A program made the position numbers and the translations under genes. Positions 18,503-28,102 of a DNA stretch of 64,000 nucleotides are shown here, one piece after another. Numbering within the stretch: position 1 is the first letter of the stretch; the number at the start of each line of letters is the position of its first letter. Under the pieces are notes generated by a model. The model was not told the DNA's origin, did no database searches, and was given only the letters and a program-made list of their open reading frames with translations. The stretch spans positions 2,046,001-2,110,000 of the forward strand of contig CP012388.1 of the NCBI GenBank assembly GCA_001708385.1, written 5' to 3'. The DNA comes from Flavobacterium psychrophilum. GTDB taxonomy: Bacteria; Bacteroidota; Bacteroidia; Flavobacteriales; Flavobacteriaceae.

Positions 18503-19271
18503 AACACCGCTTACCGTAGTAAAGATTGGTGGCAATGTTATTGACGATGCTGCTGCTCTTGACAGTTTCCTAAAAGATTTTGCAGCTATAGAAGGTGCCA
18601 AAATACTGGTACACGGTGGTGGAAAACTCGCCACAAGAACCGCTGAAAGCCTTGGTATTGAAGCTGTTTTTCATGAAGGCCGCAGGATAACCGATGCCCC
18701 AATGCTGGAAGTTGCCGTTATGACCTATGCAGGATGTATAAACAAGAGTATTACCGCTAATCTTCAGGCGCTTGGGAGCAATGCTATGGGCTTTACAGGT
18801 GCCGATGGTAACCTGATACGCTCTGAAAAAAGGAAGAATGCAGCGGTAGATTTCGGCTACGTTGGCGATGTGGTTTCGGTGGATGCAAAACTATTGGAAC
18901 TACTTACAGTACTGGGTATTGTGCCGGTTTTCTGCGCTGTTACTCACGACGGAAACGGGCAACTGCTGAATACCAATGCCGATACTATTGCAAGCGAATT
19001 AGCGGTTGCAAGCAGTGAATACTTTGATGTGAAGCTACTGTATTGCTTTGAGAAAAAAGGTGTGTTACTCGACGTAAATGATGCCGATTCAGTCATAAAA
19101 TCCCTTACTTTTTGGGAATTCAGCACACTGAGGGAACAGGGTGCTATACACAGCGGCATGCTGCCTAAACTGGAAAACTGCTTTAACGCTCTGAATAAAG
19201 GGGTTACGCAGATAGGTATTGGCAGTCCCGCTATGATAAACGGCGAAGCCCACACCCTTATTACGCCTTAA
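18492..19271 (+). CDS. argB: N-acylglutamate kinase
   Basis: This 259-residue amino-acid kinase phosphorylates the gamma-carboxylate of N-acyl-glutamate, the second step of ornithine synthesis. VVKIGGNVID near the N-terminus is the nucleotide-binding lysine/glycine loop, VHGGGK (about 38-43) binds the substrate, and the C-terminal AMINGEAHTLI fits the family. ATG 18492 overlaps the argF' stop by 11 bp; a TTG two codons upstream is less likely. In many organisms this enzyme is the arginine feedback target. The N-terminal helix associated with arginine inhibition of hexameric forms is absent or short here. Confidence 0.94.
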   Translation: MSNKTPLTVVKIGGNVIDDAAALDSFLKDFAAIEGAKILVHGGGKLATRTAESLGIEAVFHEGRRITDAPMLEVAVMTYAGCINKSITANLQALGSNAMGFTGADGNLIRSEKRKNAAVDFGYVGDVVSVDAKLLELLTVLGIVPVFCAVTHDGNGQLLNTNADTIASELAVASSEYFDVKLLYCFEKKGVLLDVNDADSVIKSLTFWEFSTLREQGAIHSGMLPKLENCFNALNKGVTQIGIGSPAMINGEAHTLITP

Positions 19272-19286
19272 CCAAAAAACACTATT

Positions 19287-20414
19287 ATGGCCGTTAAAAC
19301 CATACAGACACTTACCCAGGAAGCCATTGCACTATTAAAACAGCTAATTGCAACACAGTCTTTTTCATCGGAAGAGGAAGGTACCGCATTGCTTATAGAA
19401 GCTTGGTTTTCTGCTAATAACATACCTTTTAAACGGGAAAAGAATAACATTTGGGCTTTCAACAAACAGTACGATGAGGCATTACCTACTCTGCTGCTGA
19501 ACTCTCATCATGATACGGTAAAACCCAATCAGGGCTATACGCTAAACCCACTTGAACCTATCGTAAAAGATGGTAAGCTTTTTGGTCTTGGCAGTAACGA
19601 TGCAGGAGGCTGTTTAGTATCGCTAATTGCTACGTTCACTTACTTTTATGACGCTGAAAATCTGCCGTATAACCTTGTTATTGTGGCATCTGCAGAAGAA
19701 GAAAGCAGTGGCCCCGACGGACTGAATAGTGTACTAAAACACCTGCCAACACTGGATTGTGCTATAGTAGGCGAACCTACCGAAATGCAATTGGCGATAG
19801 CTGAAAAAGGGCTTTTAGTACTTGACGTTATTGTGGAAGGAACTCCGGGGCATGCCGCACATCCTAACGATAACGTATCTATTTACAATGCTTTAGGTGT
19901 TGTAGAATGGTTTAGAGATTACTGTTTTGACAAGGTAAGCGATGTATTAGGCCCGATGAAAATGACGGTTACAGGCATCAATGCCGGCAAGCAGCATAAT
20001 GTTGTACCCGCAGAATGCCATTTGGTTGTAGACGTGAGGGTTAACGACCGATACACCAACACCGAAGTACTCGAAATTATACAAAAGGAGCTTGAAGGTA
20101 AGGCAACAGTAAAACCGCGATCGCTGCACTTAAACTCCTCATCTATAGATAAAAACCATCCTATTGTACAGGCAGGGATAGCCCTTGGAAGAACTACCTA
20201 TGGGTCGCCAACATTGTCTGATCAATCGGTGCTGTATTGCCAGTCGCTTAAGCTGGGCCCGGGCAGCTCGCCGAGGTCGCACACAGCAGACGAATTTATT
20301 TTTATTAATGAAATTGAAGAAGGAATAGCACTGTATATCAATATACTGGCTACTTTCCTGAAGCAAAATATACCCTCGGAAGTACTACTATCCGACCTAA
20401 AAAATTTACCATGA
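19287..20414 (+). CDS. argE: M20-family deacylase (acylornithine/acylcitrulline)
   Basis: This 375-residue metallohydrolase belongs to the ArgE/DapE M20 family. Metal ligands are visible in NSHHDTVKP (His), GLGSNDAGG (Asp) and ASAEEESSG (Glu-Glu, including the general base). When the carbamoyltransferase acts on acylated ornithine, the deacylation step acts on N-acyl-citrulline, so this enzyme probably releases citrulline for argG. It lies 15 bp after argB and overlaps argH by 4 bp (ATGA). A desuccinylase activity is possible given Val90 of argF'. Confidence 0.9.
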   Translation: MAVKTIQTLTQEAIALLKQLIATQSFSSEEEGTALLIEAWFSANNIPFKREKNNIWAFNKQYDEALPTLLLNSHHDTVKPNQGYTLNPLEPIVKDGKLFGLGSNDAGGCLVSLIATFTYFYDAENLPYNLVIVASAEEESSGPDGLNSVLKHLPTLDCAIVGEPTEMQLAIAEKGLLVLDVIVEGTPGHAAHPNDNVSIYNALGVVEWFRDYCFDKVSDVLGPMKMTVTGINAGKQHNVVPAECHLVVDVRVNDRYTNTEVLEIIQKELEGKATVKPRSLHLNSSSIDKNHPIVQAGIALGRTTYGSPTLSDQSVLYCQSLKLGPGSSPRSHTADEFIFINEIEEGIALYINILATFLKQNIPSEVLLSDLKNLP

Positions 20415-21697
20415 AACTCTGGGAAAAAGGAATACCTACCGACATAAAAACCGACCTCTTTACTGTAGGCAACGACCGTGAACTCGACCTGCTTTTAGCT
20501 GAATATGACGTAGTTGGATCTATGGCTCACGCTAAAATGCTGGCAAAAACCGGACTGCTAACCACCGAAGAAGCACAAGATCTGGTAATGGCCCTTGAAG
20601 ACATACTGACCGACATTAAAAAAGGCAACTTTTTTATTGAGCAATCCTTTGAGGATGTGCACAGTAAGGTAGAATACCTGCTGATAGAAAAGCTGGGCGA
20701 TACCGGTAAAAAGATACACACCGCACGTTCGCGAAACGACCAGGTTTTAGTAGATGTGCACCTGTTTTTAAAAGCTGAATTAACAGCTATAAAGCAGCAA
20801 ACCAACGAGTTATTCGAACTATTACTTGCTAAAGCCGAAGCTACCAAAGACATACTTTTACCGGGTTACACTCATTTTCAGGTGGCAATGCCATCATCTT
20901 TCGGAATGTGGTTCTCGGCATATGCCGAAAGCCTTGTAGATGACGTAGTTATGCTAAACGCAGCCCTTTCTGTAGCCGATCAAAACCCATTGGGATCTGC
21001 GGCAGGATATGGCAGTTCGTTTCCTATAGACAGGACATTCACAATGCAGGAATTAGGATTCAATACATTGAAATACAACTCGGTAGCAGCACAAATGAGC
21101 CGTGGAAAAGCTGAGAAAACGGCTGCTTTCGCTATGGCATCGGTAGCGGGTACATTGTCTAAACTGGCGATGGATATCTGCCTGTATCTGAGTCAGAATT
21201 TTGCCTTTATTACTCTGCCACAGCATCTTACAACAGGAAGCAGCATTATGCCGCACAAGAAAAACCCTGATATTTTTGAGCTTATACGAGGTAAATGCAA
21301 TAAAATTCAGGCATTGCCATACGAAATAACCTTGATAACCAATAATTTACCAAGTGGCTACCACCGCGATTTGCAGTTGCTGAAGGAAGGGTTGTTTCCT
21401 GCACTCCAAACTTTGAAATCGTGTCTTGAAATGGCGATTTTCAGCATCAGGGAGATTGAACCCAACCAGAACATACTGGACGACAAAAAGTACGATTACC
21501 TATTTACTGTAGATGCACTAAACGAGCTGGTAACCAGCGGAGTACCCTTTAGGGATGCCTATAAAATAGTGGGCGAACAGGTAGAAAATAATTCTTTCCA
21601 GTCGCCAAAGGCCACTAAACACACCCACGAAGGCAGCATTAACAACCTGTGCCTTAATGAGATAAAAGCAAAAATGGCAGCTGTTTTTAGCAATTAA
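20411..21697 (+). CDS. argH: Argininosuccinate lyase
   Basis: The 428-residue fumarase-superfamily enzyme splits argininosuccinate into arginine and fumarate, the last step of the pathway. The signature GSSIMPHKKNP, the N-terminal DVHSKVE region and the SRNDQV motif are present. It is the last gene of the operon, overlaps argE by 4 bp and is followed by a strong bidirectional terminator. Confidence 0.97.
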   Translation: MKLWEKGIPTDIKTDLFTVGNDRELDLLLAEYDVVGSMAHAKMLAKTGLLTTEEAQDLVMALEDILTDIKKGNFFIEQSFEDVHSKVEYLLIEKLGDTGKKIHTARSRNDQVLVDVHLFLKAELTAIKQQTNELFELLLAKAEATKDILLPGYTHFQVAMPSSFGMWFSAYAESLVDDVVMLNAALSVADQNPLGSAAGYGSSFPIDRTFTMQELGFNTLKYNSVAAQMSRGKAEKTAAFAMASVAGTLSKLAMDICLYLSQNFAFITLPQHLTTGSSIMPHKKNPDIFELIRGKCNKIQALPYEITLITNNLPSGYHRDLQLLKEGLFPALQTLKSCLEMAIFSIREIEPNQNILDDKKYDYLFTVDALNELVTSGVPFRDAYKIVGEQVENNSFQSPKATKHTHEGSINNLCLNEIKAKMAAVFSN

Positions 21698-21771
21698 TAG
21701 TGCACAATTGGTACATCAAAATGCTTATTTTTGATCCATTTTGGCTAAAACAGGCATTTTTTAAAACACTG

Positions 21772-21812
21772 AAAAAGTGCACATTATAAATAATGTTGCA
21801 CTTTTTGTTTTT
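21772..21812. terminator. Bidirectional terminator between argH and tolC-like gene
   Basis: A 10-bp outer stem AAAAAGTGCA/TGCACTTTTT encloses an inner CATTAT/ATAATG stem, and a T-rich tract follows. It lies between the convergent ends of the arginine operon and the efflux operon and can act in both directions. Confidence 0.85.
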
Positions 21813-21858
21813 TAAAAATCCAGGCACCGGATCACTCAACAAACCCGGCACCCGGATT

Positions 21859-23187
21859 TCAGAAAGTGAAAGTATTAAACTCAAGAAAACTCAATTTTAG
21901 TTGCAGGTACCTCATCGTAAATTGTGCTTTAAGGAGGTCGTATTCGGTAGTGAGCAACTGGTTTTTTGATGTGGTAAAAACAATGGCCTCTACCAGCCCA
22001 CTACTAAATTTTGCCTGCGTGGTCTCAAACGACTTTTGAGCATAAGCTCTTGTTTGTTCTAACTGTAGTGCAAGCACCTCATTCTGCTGTTTTTTAGCCG
22101 TTTCCTGCTCGATTGTCTGTCGTAGCTTTATCTTTTCCTGCTCGGTTTCTACGTTACGCTTCTGAAACTCTACTTTTGCCAGCTGAACGTCGCGATGCGT
22201 CTTTAATCCATTGAAAATAGGCACTCTAAGCTGTAAACCTATATAATGGTTTTTGTTATCGTTAAGCTGTGTCCAAAACGGGTCTACCATGTTACCCGGC
22301 TCATTTAAAGGCAGGTAGTAAAAAGACGAATAGCTGTAAAACGCCGATATCACCGGCAGATAAGCATTCTTTTGTATGGTAATGTCTTTCCTAGCAACGT
22401 CTGCACTCAATTGTGCCGATTGTATCTTAGGGTAATGCTGTAAAGCATTGGTATACACCTCAGCCGCAGGTTTACCGGCAAGATCTATGCGCTCTATATT
22501 GGCAAAGATGATGTTGTCAGGATCTGTATCCTTTACATTCATAAGCTGTAACAATGTAAGCTTTTGGTTGTAAAGCAGTTGTTTGGTTTGCGTTATGCTA
22601 TTCTCTTCCTGCGCATAGCTTACCTGCATGTCGTACAGGTCGCTCTTAGGCTTGCTGCCAATGCTTACTTCCTTATCTATCCTGTTAAGATTGAACTTTG
22701 CATTTTCAAACCTTCCTAACTGAATCTTCAGCAATTCCTGGCTGTAAAGCACATTAAAATAATTTTCCAGTACCGTAAGCTGATATTCGGCAGCAGTGGC
22801 CTCTTTATCAGCTTTTACCTTAAGCACTGCGATCTTATTTCTGCGTGCCGTGGTAAAGGTATTAAAGTTGATGATGTTCATATTAGCATCCAGCGATACA
22901 TTATCGCTTTGTATGTTCCTGCTCACCCTGTTATTGGTCGAAGGATCAATAGTTGACCCGATACTATAACTGTGTGATGCCGATACCCCCACCGTTGGCA
23001 GGAACTCCAATAGTGGACTGCGGTGCGTAGTCTCGGCACTCAATATCTCTAACTGGCGTAACTGAAATTCGGGATTGTTTTGCATTCCTGTAGCAATGCA
23101 CTGCTCAAATGTCCATACTTCCTGCGCCTGCATAAAGCCGGATGATAGTAATAAAAACAGGAATAGGTATCGCGATAAAGCCTTCAT
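21859..23187 (-). CDS. TolC-family outer-membrane efflux protein
   Basis: This 442-residue protein has a signal peptide (about 1-22, ending MQAQ) and the two long, repeat-like alpha-helical halves of outer-membrane efflux proteins, for example ENYFNVLYSQELLKIQLGRF and KIKLRQTIEQETAKKQQ. TolC-type trimers form the outer-membrane channel for tripartite exporters. It is the last gene of an operon that also encodes the adaptor, ATPase and three permeases, so it probably completes a MacAB-TolC-like pump. A small non-terminator hairpin lies at 23208-23231 upstream. Confidence 0.92.
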   Translation of the reverse strand: MKALSRYLFLFLLLSSGFMQAQEVWTFEQCIATGMQNNPEFQLRQLEILSAETTHRSPLLEFLPTVGVSASHSYSIGSTIDPSTNNRVSRNIQSDNVSLDANMNIINFNTFTTARRNKIAVLKVKADKEATAAEYQLTVLENYFNVLYSQELLKIQLGRFENAKFNLNRIDKEVSIGSKPKSDLYDMQVSYAQEENSITQTKQLLYNQKLTLLQLMNVKDTDPDNIIFANIERIDLAGKPAAEVYTNALQHYPKIQSAQLSADVARKDITIQKNAYLPVISAFYSYSSFYYLPLNEPGNMVDPFWTQLNDNKNHYIGLQLRVPIFNGLKTHRDVQLAKVEFQKRNVETEQEKIKLRQTIEQETAKKQQNEVLALQLEQTRAYAQKSFETTQAKFSSGLVEAIVFTTSKNQLLTTEYDLLKAQFTMRYLQLKLSFLEFNTFTF

Positions 23188-23253
23188 TTTGGGTAGTATT
23201 GTACCTCCGCCTGCAACATCTGCCGCAGGCGTAAAGTAATTATATAGTATGTT

Positions 23254-25677
23254 TTATTCGTATTTCAAGTATGCAAGAACATTTACCCGGGTAGCGTACC
23301 ACGCCCTTGAAAGCACCACCAAAAGTGTTAGCACCATTAGCGAAAGGAAACCAACAAGAAACGGCAGTACAGAAATTGCTATACGGTATGAGAAATTTTC
23401 AAGCCATTTATCCAGCAGCCACCATGCCGGCGCAAGGCCGATTACAAAACCAATAATGCAGAAGAGCACATATTGCCTAGAGAGTGCTGCAAGCAGTACA
23501 CGGGTTTCGGCACCCAGTGTTTTGCGTATGGCTATTTCTTTCATCCTGCGTTGTATACTGTAAGATGATAAAGCAAACAGCCCGAATAAAGCTATGAGTA
23601 TTACCACGACATTCAATAGGCCGAAAAGATTGCGCTGGTGTACAAATCCCTGATATGACCTGGCAAAATTTTTATCTACAAAATCGTAGTTAATAGGATA
23701 ATCAGGATCTACCGAATGCCATAGCGCTGTAATTTCGGCAAGAGCCGGTTCCATATAGGCAGGATCTACCTTTATATATATATTATTGATATTCGCCACC
23801 ATCCAGTTCATCGTTTTGTAATGGGAAAAGATCATTGGCGGAATAGGGTCTTTCGGGCTATTCAGGTGAAAGTCCTTTACAATTCCCACAACTTTAAATT
23901 TCTGATCGTCCCAATAGGTGACCGATTTACCTAAAAGATTTTTTTCTCCAAACATCTTCATAGCCGTTTCGTTCACCAAAACCGAATTGATGGTATCTGA
24001 AGCAAAGTTGGGGGACAGGCTTCTACCCTGGGTAACCTTTATATTCATCATATCCATAAGATCAAAGTCGAGTATCATATATTGTAATGAAACTTCTGTT
24101 TCCCTATAATTGAAAGAGGTTTGGTACGATCCTCCTCCTCCTATTTTAAAAGTACCGCCAGAAACCTGCTTAACACCTTTAATAGCCTTGATCCTCTCTT
24201 TTAGCGATTCATATTTTTGGGCAAGTATCTTTTCAGCACCTTCTCCCCTAACATTAAACGCATCCCTGTAACTTACATCTATAACCTGATCGGCTTTAAA
24301 CCCAAGGTCTTTAGACGACAGGTAATTTACCTGCTGGTTTACAATATAAGAGCCTACAATAAAGAACGATGCTATACCAAATTGAAATACAAGCATACCG
24401 TTACGCAGCCATATTCCTTTTTTGCTTCTTGAAAAATTACCTTTAAGTACGTTTACGGCTTCAAACTTTGAAACATATATTGCCGGGAAAATTCCCGATA
24501 ATGCTACTATTATAATAAACACCAGCACAAGCTGCATATAAAACTGACTACTCTTTATAACCAGTTCTTTACCCAGAAACATATTATAATACGGCAGCGA
24601 GATTTCTACTATTACCATAGCCAGCAGTATGGCAAACAGGGTAGTAAGCACAGTTTCAAAAACAAACTGCCTTACAATATTGCCTCTAGTGGCACCCAGT
24701 ATTTTACGCACCCCAACCTCTTTTGCCCTTTTAATGGCATTGGCAGTAGCCAGGTTTACATAATTTACTATAGATATCAACAATATAAGTAACGATAAGC
24801 CCGACATTATAATTAAGAACTGGTAGCTGCCCCTGCCTTCGGGGAAATCGCCAACACGGGAGTGCAGCCTTACATCGGCCAATGCTTCCAGGTATATTTT
24901 AGTCTTCCCGTAACGTTTAATATATTCTTCAGGAGAAATTCCACTCTGCGCAGCACTTACTTTTGTGTTATTATCATAATATAAACGCTCAATTTTTTCC
25001 GCTACCGTAACTGCATTTTCGGGGCTTTTTAGTTTTACGAACATGGCATAACTAAAACTACCCCAACGCGTTTCGGTTTCTTTTAACTTGGCTTCTATCG
25101 CATTGATAACCATATCGGGCATTACAGACGACTTTTCATTAAGCCTGTAAACCCCTTTTACAGTAAGCATTTTATCGCCGGCTTTTACCTGTTCTCCCAT
25201 AGGGTTTACATCATTAAACAAGCGCTTTGCTGTAGCTTCAGATAATACTATACTTCCCTCGTCCAGGGCAGTTTTAGGGTCACCCTGAACAAATTCAAAA
25301 GGGAAAAAGCTGAAGAAGCTTTTTTGCGCATCGGTAACTTTCTGTACAATCTCTTTTTTGCCTTTGTACTCCAAAATTTCACTATTGTACCACGCATTCA
25401 TATAGCAGTATTCTGTTACTTCGGGTATTGCCCTCAGATGAGGACCTACCGGTACTGCGCTGGCACCCCACATTTTGTTTTCGCCGAGGTCTGCCACCGA
25501 ATAGAATATTGTATCCTTATCCGGATTCCAGTTATTATAGGCATGTTCATCGTTCCAGTATAGTATAGAAAATACAAGCCCTGCAATACCAAGGCTAAGC
25601 CCCAACACGTTTAGTGCCGTAAAGAACTTGTTGTTCTTTACCTGATATAAATATATTTTAAGCCAGTTGTTTATCAT
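23254..25677 (-). CDS. MacB/FtsX-type ABC transporter permease, copy 1
   Basis: This 807-residue permease has an N-terminal transmembrane helix (about 20-40) followed by a MacB-type periplasmic core domain, a first FtsX block (about 285-410), a second single helix (about 430-450), a second periplasmic domain and a final FtsX block (about 695-800) with the QRRMKEIAIRKTLGA motif. It has no ATPase domain of its own. It is one of three tandem paralogues; this copy begins 2 bp after the end of the next one. Such permeases use an adjacent ATPase and act as mechanotransmission exporters of peptides, lipids or antibiotics. Confidence 0.93.
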   Translation of the reverse strand: MINNWLKIYLYQVKNNKFFTALNVLGLSLGIAGLVFSILYWNDEHAYNNWNPDKDTIFYSVADLGENKMWGASAVPVGPHLRAIPEVTEYCYMNAWYNSEILEYKGKKEIVQKVTDAQKSFFSFFPFEFVQGDPKTALDEGSIVLSEATAKRLFNDVNPMGEQVKAGDKMLTVKGVYRLNEKSSVMPDMVINAIEAKLKETETRWGSFSYAMFVKLKSPENAVTVAEKIERLYYDNNTKVSAAQSGISPEEYIKRYGKTKIYLEALADVRLHSRVGDFPEGRGSYQFLIIMSGLSLLILLISIVNYVNLATANAIKRAKEVGVRKILGATRGNIVRQFVFETVLTTLFAILLAMVIVEISLPYYNMFLGKELVIKSSQFYMQLVLVFIIIVALSGIFPAIYVSKFEAVNVLKGNFSRSKKGIWLRNGMLVFQFGIASFFIVGSYIVNQQVNYLSSKDLGFKADQVIDVSYRDAFNVRGEGAEKILAQKYESLKERIKAIKGVKQVSGGTFKIGGGGSYQTSFNYRETEVSLQYMILDFDLMDMMNIKVTQGRSLSPNFASDTINSVLVNETAMKMFGEKNLLGKSVTYWDDQKFKVVGIVKDFHLNSPKDPIPPMIFSHYKTMNWMVANINNIYIKVDPAYMEPALAEITALWHSVDPDYPINYDFVDKNFARSYQGFVHQRNLFGLLNVVVILIALFGLFALSSYSIQRRMKEIAIRKTLGAETRVLLAALSRQYVLFCIIGFVIGLAPAWWLLDKWLENFSYRIAISVLPFLVGFLSLMVLTLLVVLSRAWYATRVNVLAYLKYE

Positions 25678-25679
25678 GG

Positions 25680-28100
25680 TTATTCGTATTTAAGGTAAGT
25701 AAGTACATCCATCCTGGTAGCATGCCAGGCCCTGCTTATTACAACTATAAGTGTAAGGACCATAAGCACTATAAAACCTGCCAGGAACGGCAGTACCGAT
25801 ATATCTATGCGATAGGTAAAATTTTCCAGCCATTTATCAAGCAGCAGCCATGCGGGAAACAAGGCAATTGCAAACCCTACGATACAGAACACGATATACT
25901 GTTTAGAAAGTGCTGTAAGCAGTACGCCTGTTTCCGCACCCAGTGTTTTACGTATGGCTATTTCTTTCATTCTGCGCTGAATGCTGTACGACGACAGGGC
26001 AAACAAACCGAACAAGGCTATCAGCATAACTACAATATTCAGCAGGGTAAACAAATTACGCTGGTGTACATAACTCTGGTATGAGCGGGCAAAATACTTA
26101 TCTACAAAGTCATAGCTAAATGGATAATCCGGGTCTATAGAATGCCATAGCTGTTCCATTTCGGCAAGAGCCGATTCCATATGGGTAGGGTCTACTGTTA
26201 CATAAATATCGTTAGTATTCTGCATCATCCAGTTCATTGCTTTTTGGTGCGCAAATACCATTGGTGGAATAGGATCCTGCGGATTGTTTAGATGAAAATC
26301 TTTTACAACACCCACAACCTTATAGTCATCTTTATCCCATTTAATGAACTTACCTACAAGCTGTTTGTCACCAAACATCTTCATTGCCGTTTCGTTTATC
26401 AGAACCGAATTGATAGTATCTGAAGCAAAACGGGGGGACAAATCGCGACCCTGCGCCATTTTTATCTTCATCATGTCCAACAGTCCAAAATCGGTTACCA
26501 TATATTGCAGCGATACTTCTGCATCGCCGTAGGTAAAAGAACTTGAGTGCGATGATCCGCCACCGAGTTTAAAAGTACCGCCGGATACCTTCTGTACCCC
26601 TTTTATAGCCAGCAATCTTTGCTTAACCGAACTGTATTTTTGGGCAAGCTTTTCCCTGAATTTTTCATCTTTAAAATCGTAGCTGTTTCTGTAGGCTATA
26701 TCTATAACCTGGTCGCCTTTAAAACCTACATCTTTAGATGCCAGATAGTTTACCTGCTGGTTAACAATATACGAACCGATGATAAAAAACGACGCTATAC
26801 CAAATTGAAGTACGAGCATGCCATTGCGAAGCCATATCCCTCTTTTGCTTCGGGAAAAATTGCCTTTAAGCACATTTATAGACTCAAATTTCGAAACATA
26901 CACCGCAGGCAATATACCCGAAAGCAGCACTATAACTATAAACACTACGATAAGCTGTATATAAAACTGGCTACTTTCTATAACCAGTTCTTTACCCAGA
27001 AACATATTGTAGTAAGGCAACGAAATTTCTACAATTACCATTGCCAGCAGTAAAGCAAACAATGTCGTAAGCACTGTCTCAAACACAAATTGCTTTATGA
27101 TATTGCTTTTTGTAGCCCCCAGTATTTTACGTACCCCAACCTCTTTTGCCCTTTTAATGGCGTTGGCTGTGGCAAGGTTAATATAGTTTACGATTGACAA
27201 TAGCAGTATAAGCAGCGACAACCCTAACATTATCATTAAGAACTGGTAATTGCCCCTGCCTTCGGGCACATCGCGAACACGAGAGTGAAGCCTAAGGTCG
27301 GCAAGCGACTCCAGGTGTACCCTAGTATCGCCATAGCGATTTATATATTCCTGGGGCGAAATACCATTTTCGGCAGCATATAATTTTGTCGCGTTATCAT
27401 AATACAGCTTTTCAATTTTCTGCTCTACAGCAGCAGCGTCATCGGCGTTTTTAAGTTTTACAAGCATAGCAAAGCTAAAAGCACCCCAGCGCGATTCGTT
27501 TTCTTTCAGTTTAGGATCAATGCCGTTAGTAACGATATCCGGCTGAAAAGACGATTTTCCGTCAAGCCTGTATATTCCTTTTACCGTAAGCAATTTTTCG
27601 CCATAGCGTACCTGCTCCCCCATTGGAGCCTGACTTCCGAACAGGCGTTTGGCAGTAGTTTCAGACAATGCAATGCTGCCTTCATCTAAAGCTGTTTTGG
27701 CATTGCCCTGAATAAATTCAAAAGGAAAAAAGCTAAAAAAATTCTTTTGGGCATCGGTAACCTTGCCTATCATTTCCTTTTTGCCCTTGTATTCTAAAAC
27801 AGCGTTATTGTACCAGGCGTTCATATAACAGTATTCGGTTACTTCGGGTATAGATGTAAGGTGCGGACCAACGGGTGCAGCACTCGCTCCCCATAACTTA
27901 TTTTCGCCCATATCTATAACACTGTAAAACACCCGGTCCTTTTCAGGATTCCAGCTATTGTACGCGTGCTCGTCGTTCCAGTACAATATAGAAAACACAA
28001 GCCCTGCGATACCCAGGCTAAGACCGAGCACGTTTAGTGCCGTAAAGAACTTGTTGTTCTTTATCTGATATAAATATATTTTTAGCCAGTTGTTTAGCAT
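25680..28100 (-). CDS. MacB/FtsX-type ABC transporter permease, copy 2
   Basis: This 806-residue paralogue has the same architecture as its neighbours: N-terminal helix with FTALNVLGLSLGIAGLVF, periplasmic domain, FtsX helices with KRAKEVGVRKILGA, a second periplasmic domain, and a C-terminal FtsX block. It is visibly closest to copy 1. The spacing to both neighbours is only 2 bp, so all three are one transcript. Divergence is greatest in the periplasmic domains, as expected if the copies handle different substrates or form a heteromeric pump. Confidence 0.93.
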   Translation of the reverse strand: MLNNWLKIYLYQIKNNKFFTALNVLGLSLGIAGLVFSILYWNDEHAYNSWNPEKDRVFYSVIDMGENKLWGASAAPVGPHLTSIPEVTEYCYMNAWYNNAVLEYKGKKEMIGKVTDAQKNFFSFFPFEFIQGNAKTALDEGSIALSETTAKRLFGSQAPMGEQVRYGEKLLTVKGIYRLDGKSSFQPDIVTNGIDPKLKENESRWGAFSFAMLVKLKNADDAAAVEQKIEKLYYDNATKLYAAENGISPQEYINRYGDTRVHLESLADLRLHSRVRDVPEGRGNYQFLMIMLGLSLLILLLSIVNYINLATANAIKRAKEVGVRKILGATKSNIIKQFVFETVLTTLFALLLAMVIVEISLPYYNMFLGKELVIESSQFYIQLIVVFIVIVLLSGILPAVYVSKFESINVLKGNFSRSKRGIWLRNGMLVLQFGIASFFIIGSYIVNQQVNYLASKDVGFKGDQVIDIAYRNSYDFKDEKFREKLAQKYSSVKQRLLAIKGVQKVSGGTFKLGGGSSHSSSFTYGDAEVSLQYMVTDFGLLDMMKIKMAQGRDLSPRFASDTINSVLINETAMKMFGDKQLVGKFIKWDKDDYKVVGVVKDFHLNNPQDPIPPMVFAHQKAMNWMMQNTNDIYVTVDPTHMESALAEMEQLWHSIDPDYPFSYDFVDKYFARSYQSYVHQRNLFTLLNIVVMLIALFGLFALSSYSIQRRMKEIAIRKTLGAETGVLLTALSKQYIVFCIVGFAIALFPAWLLLDKWLENFTYRIDISVLPFLAGFIVLMVLTLIVVISRAWHATRMDVLTYLKYE

Positions 28101-28102
28101 CG

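Noticed and set aside
23208..23231. CGCCTGC/GCAGGCG hairpin upstream of the TolC-type gene as a terminator
   Set aside because: No T-tract follows on either strand, and it lies within the operon.
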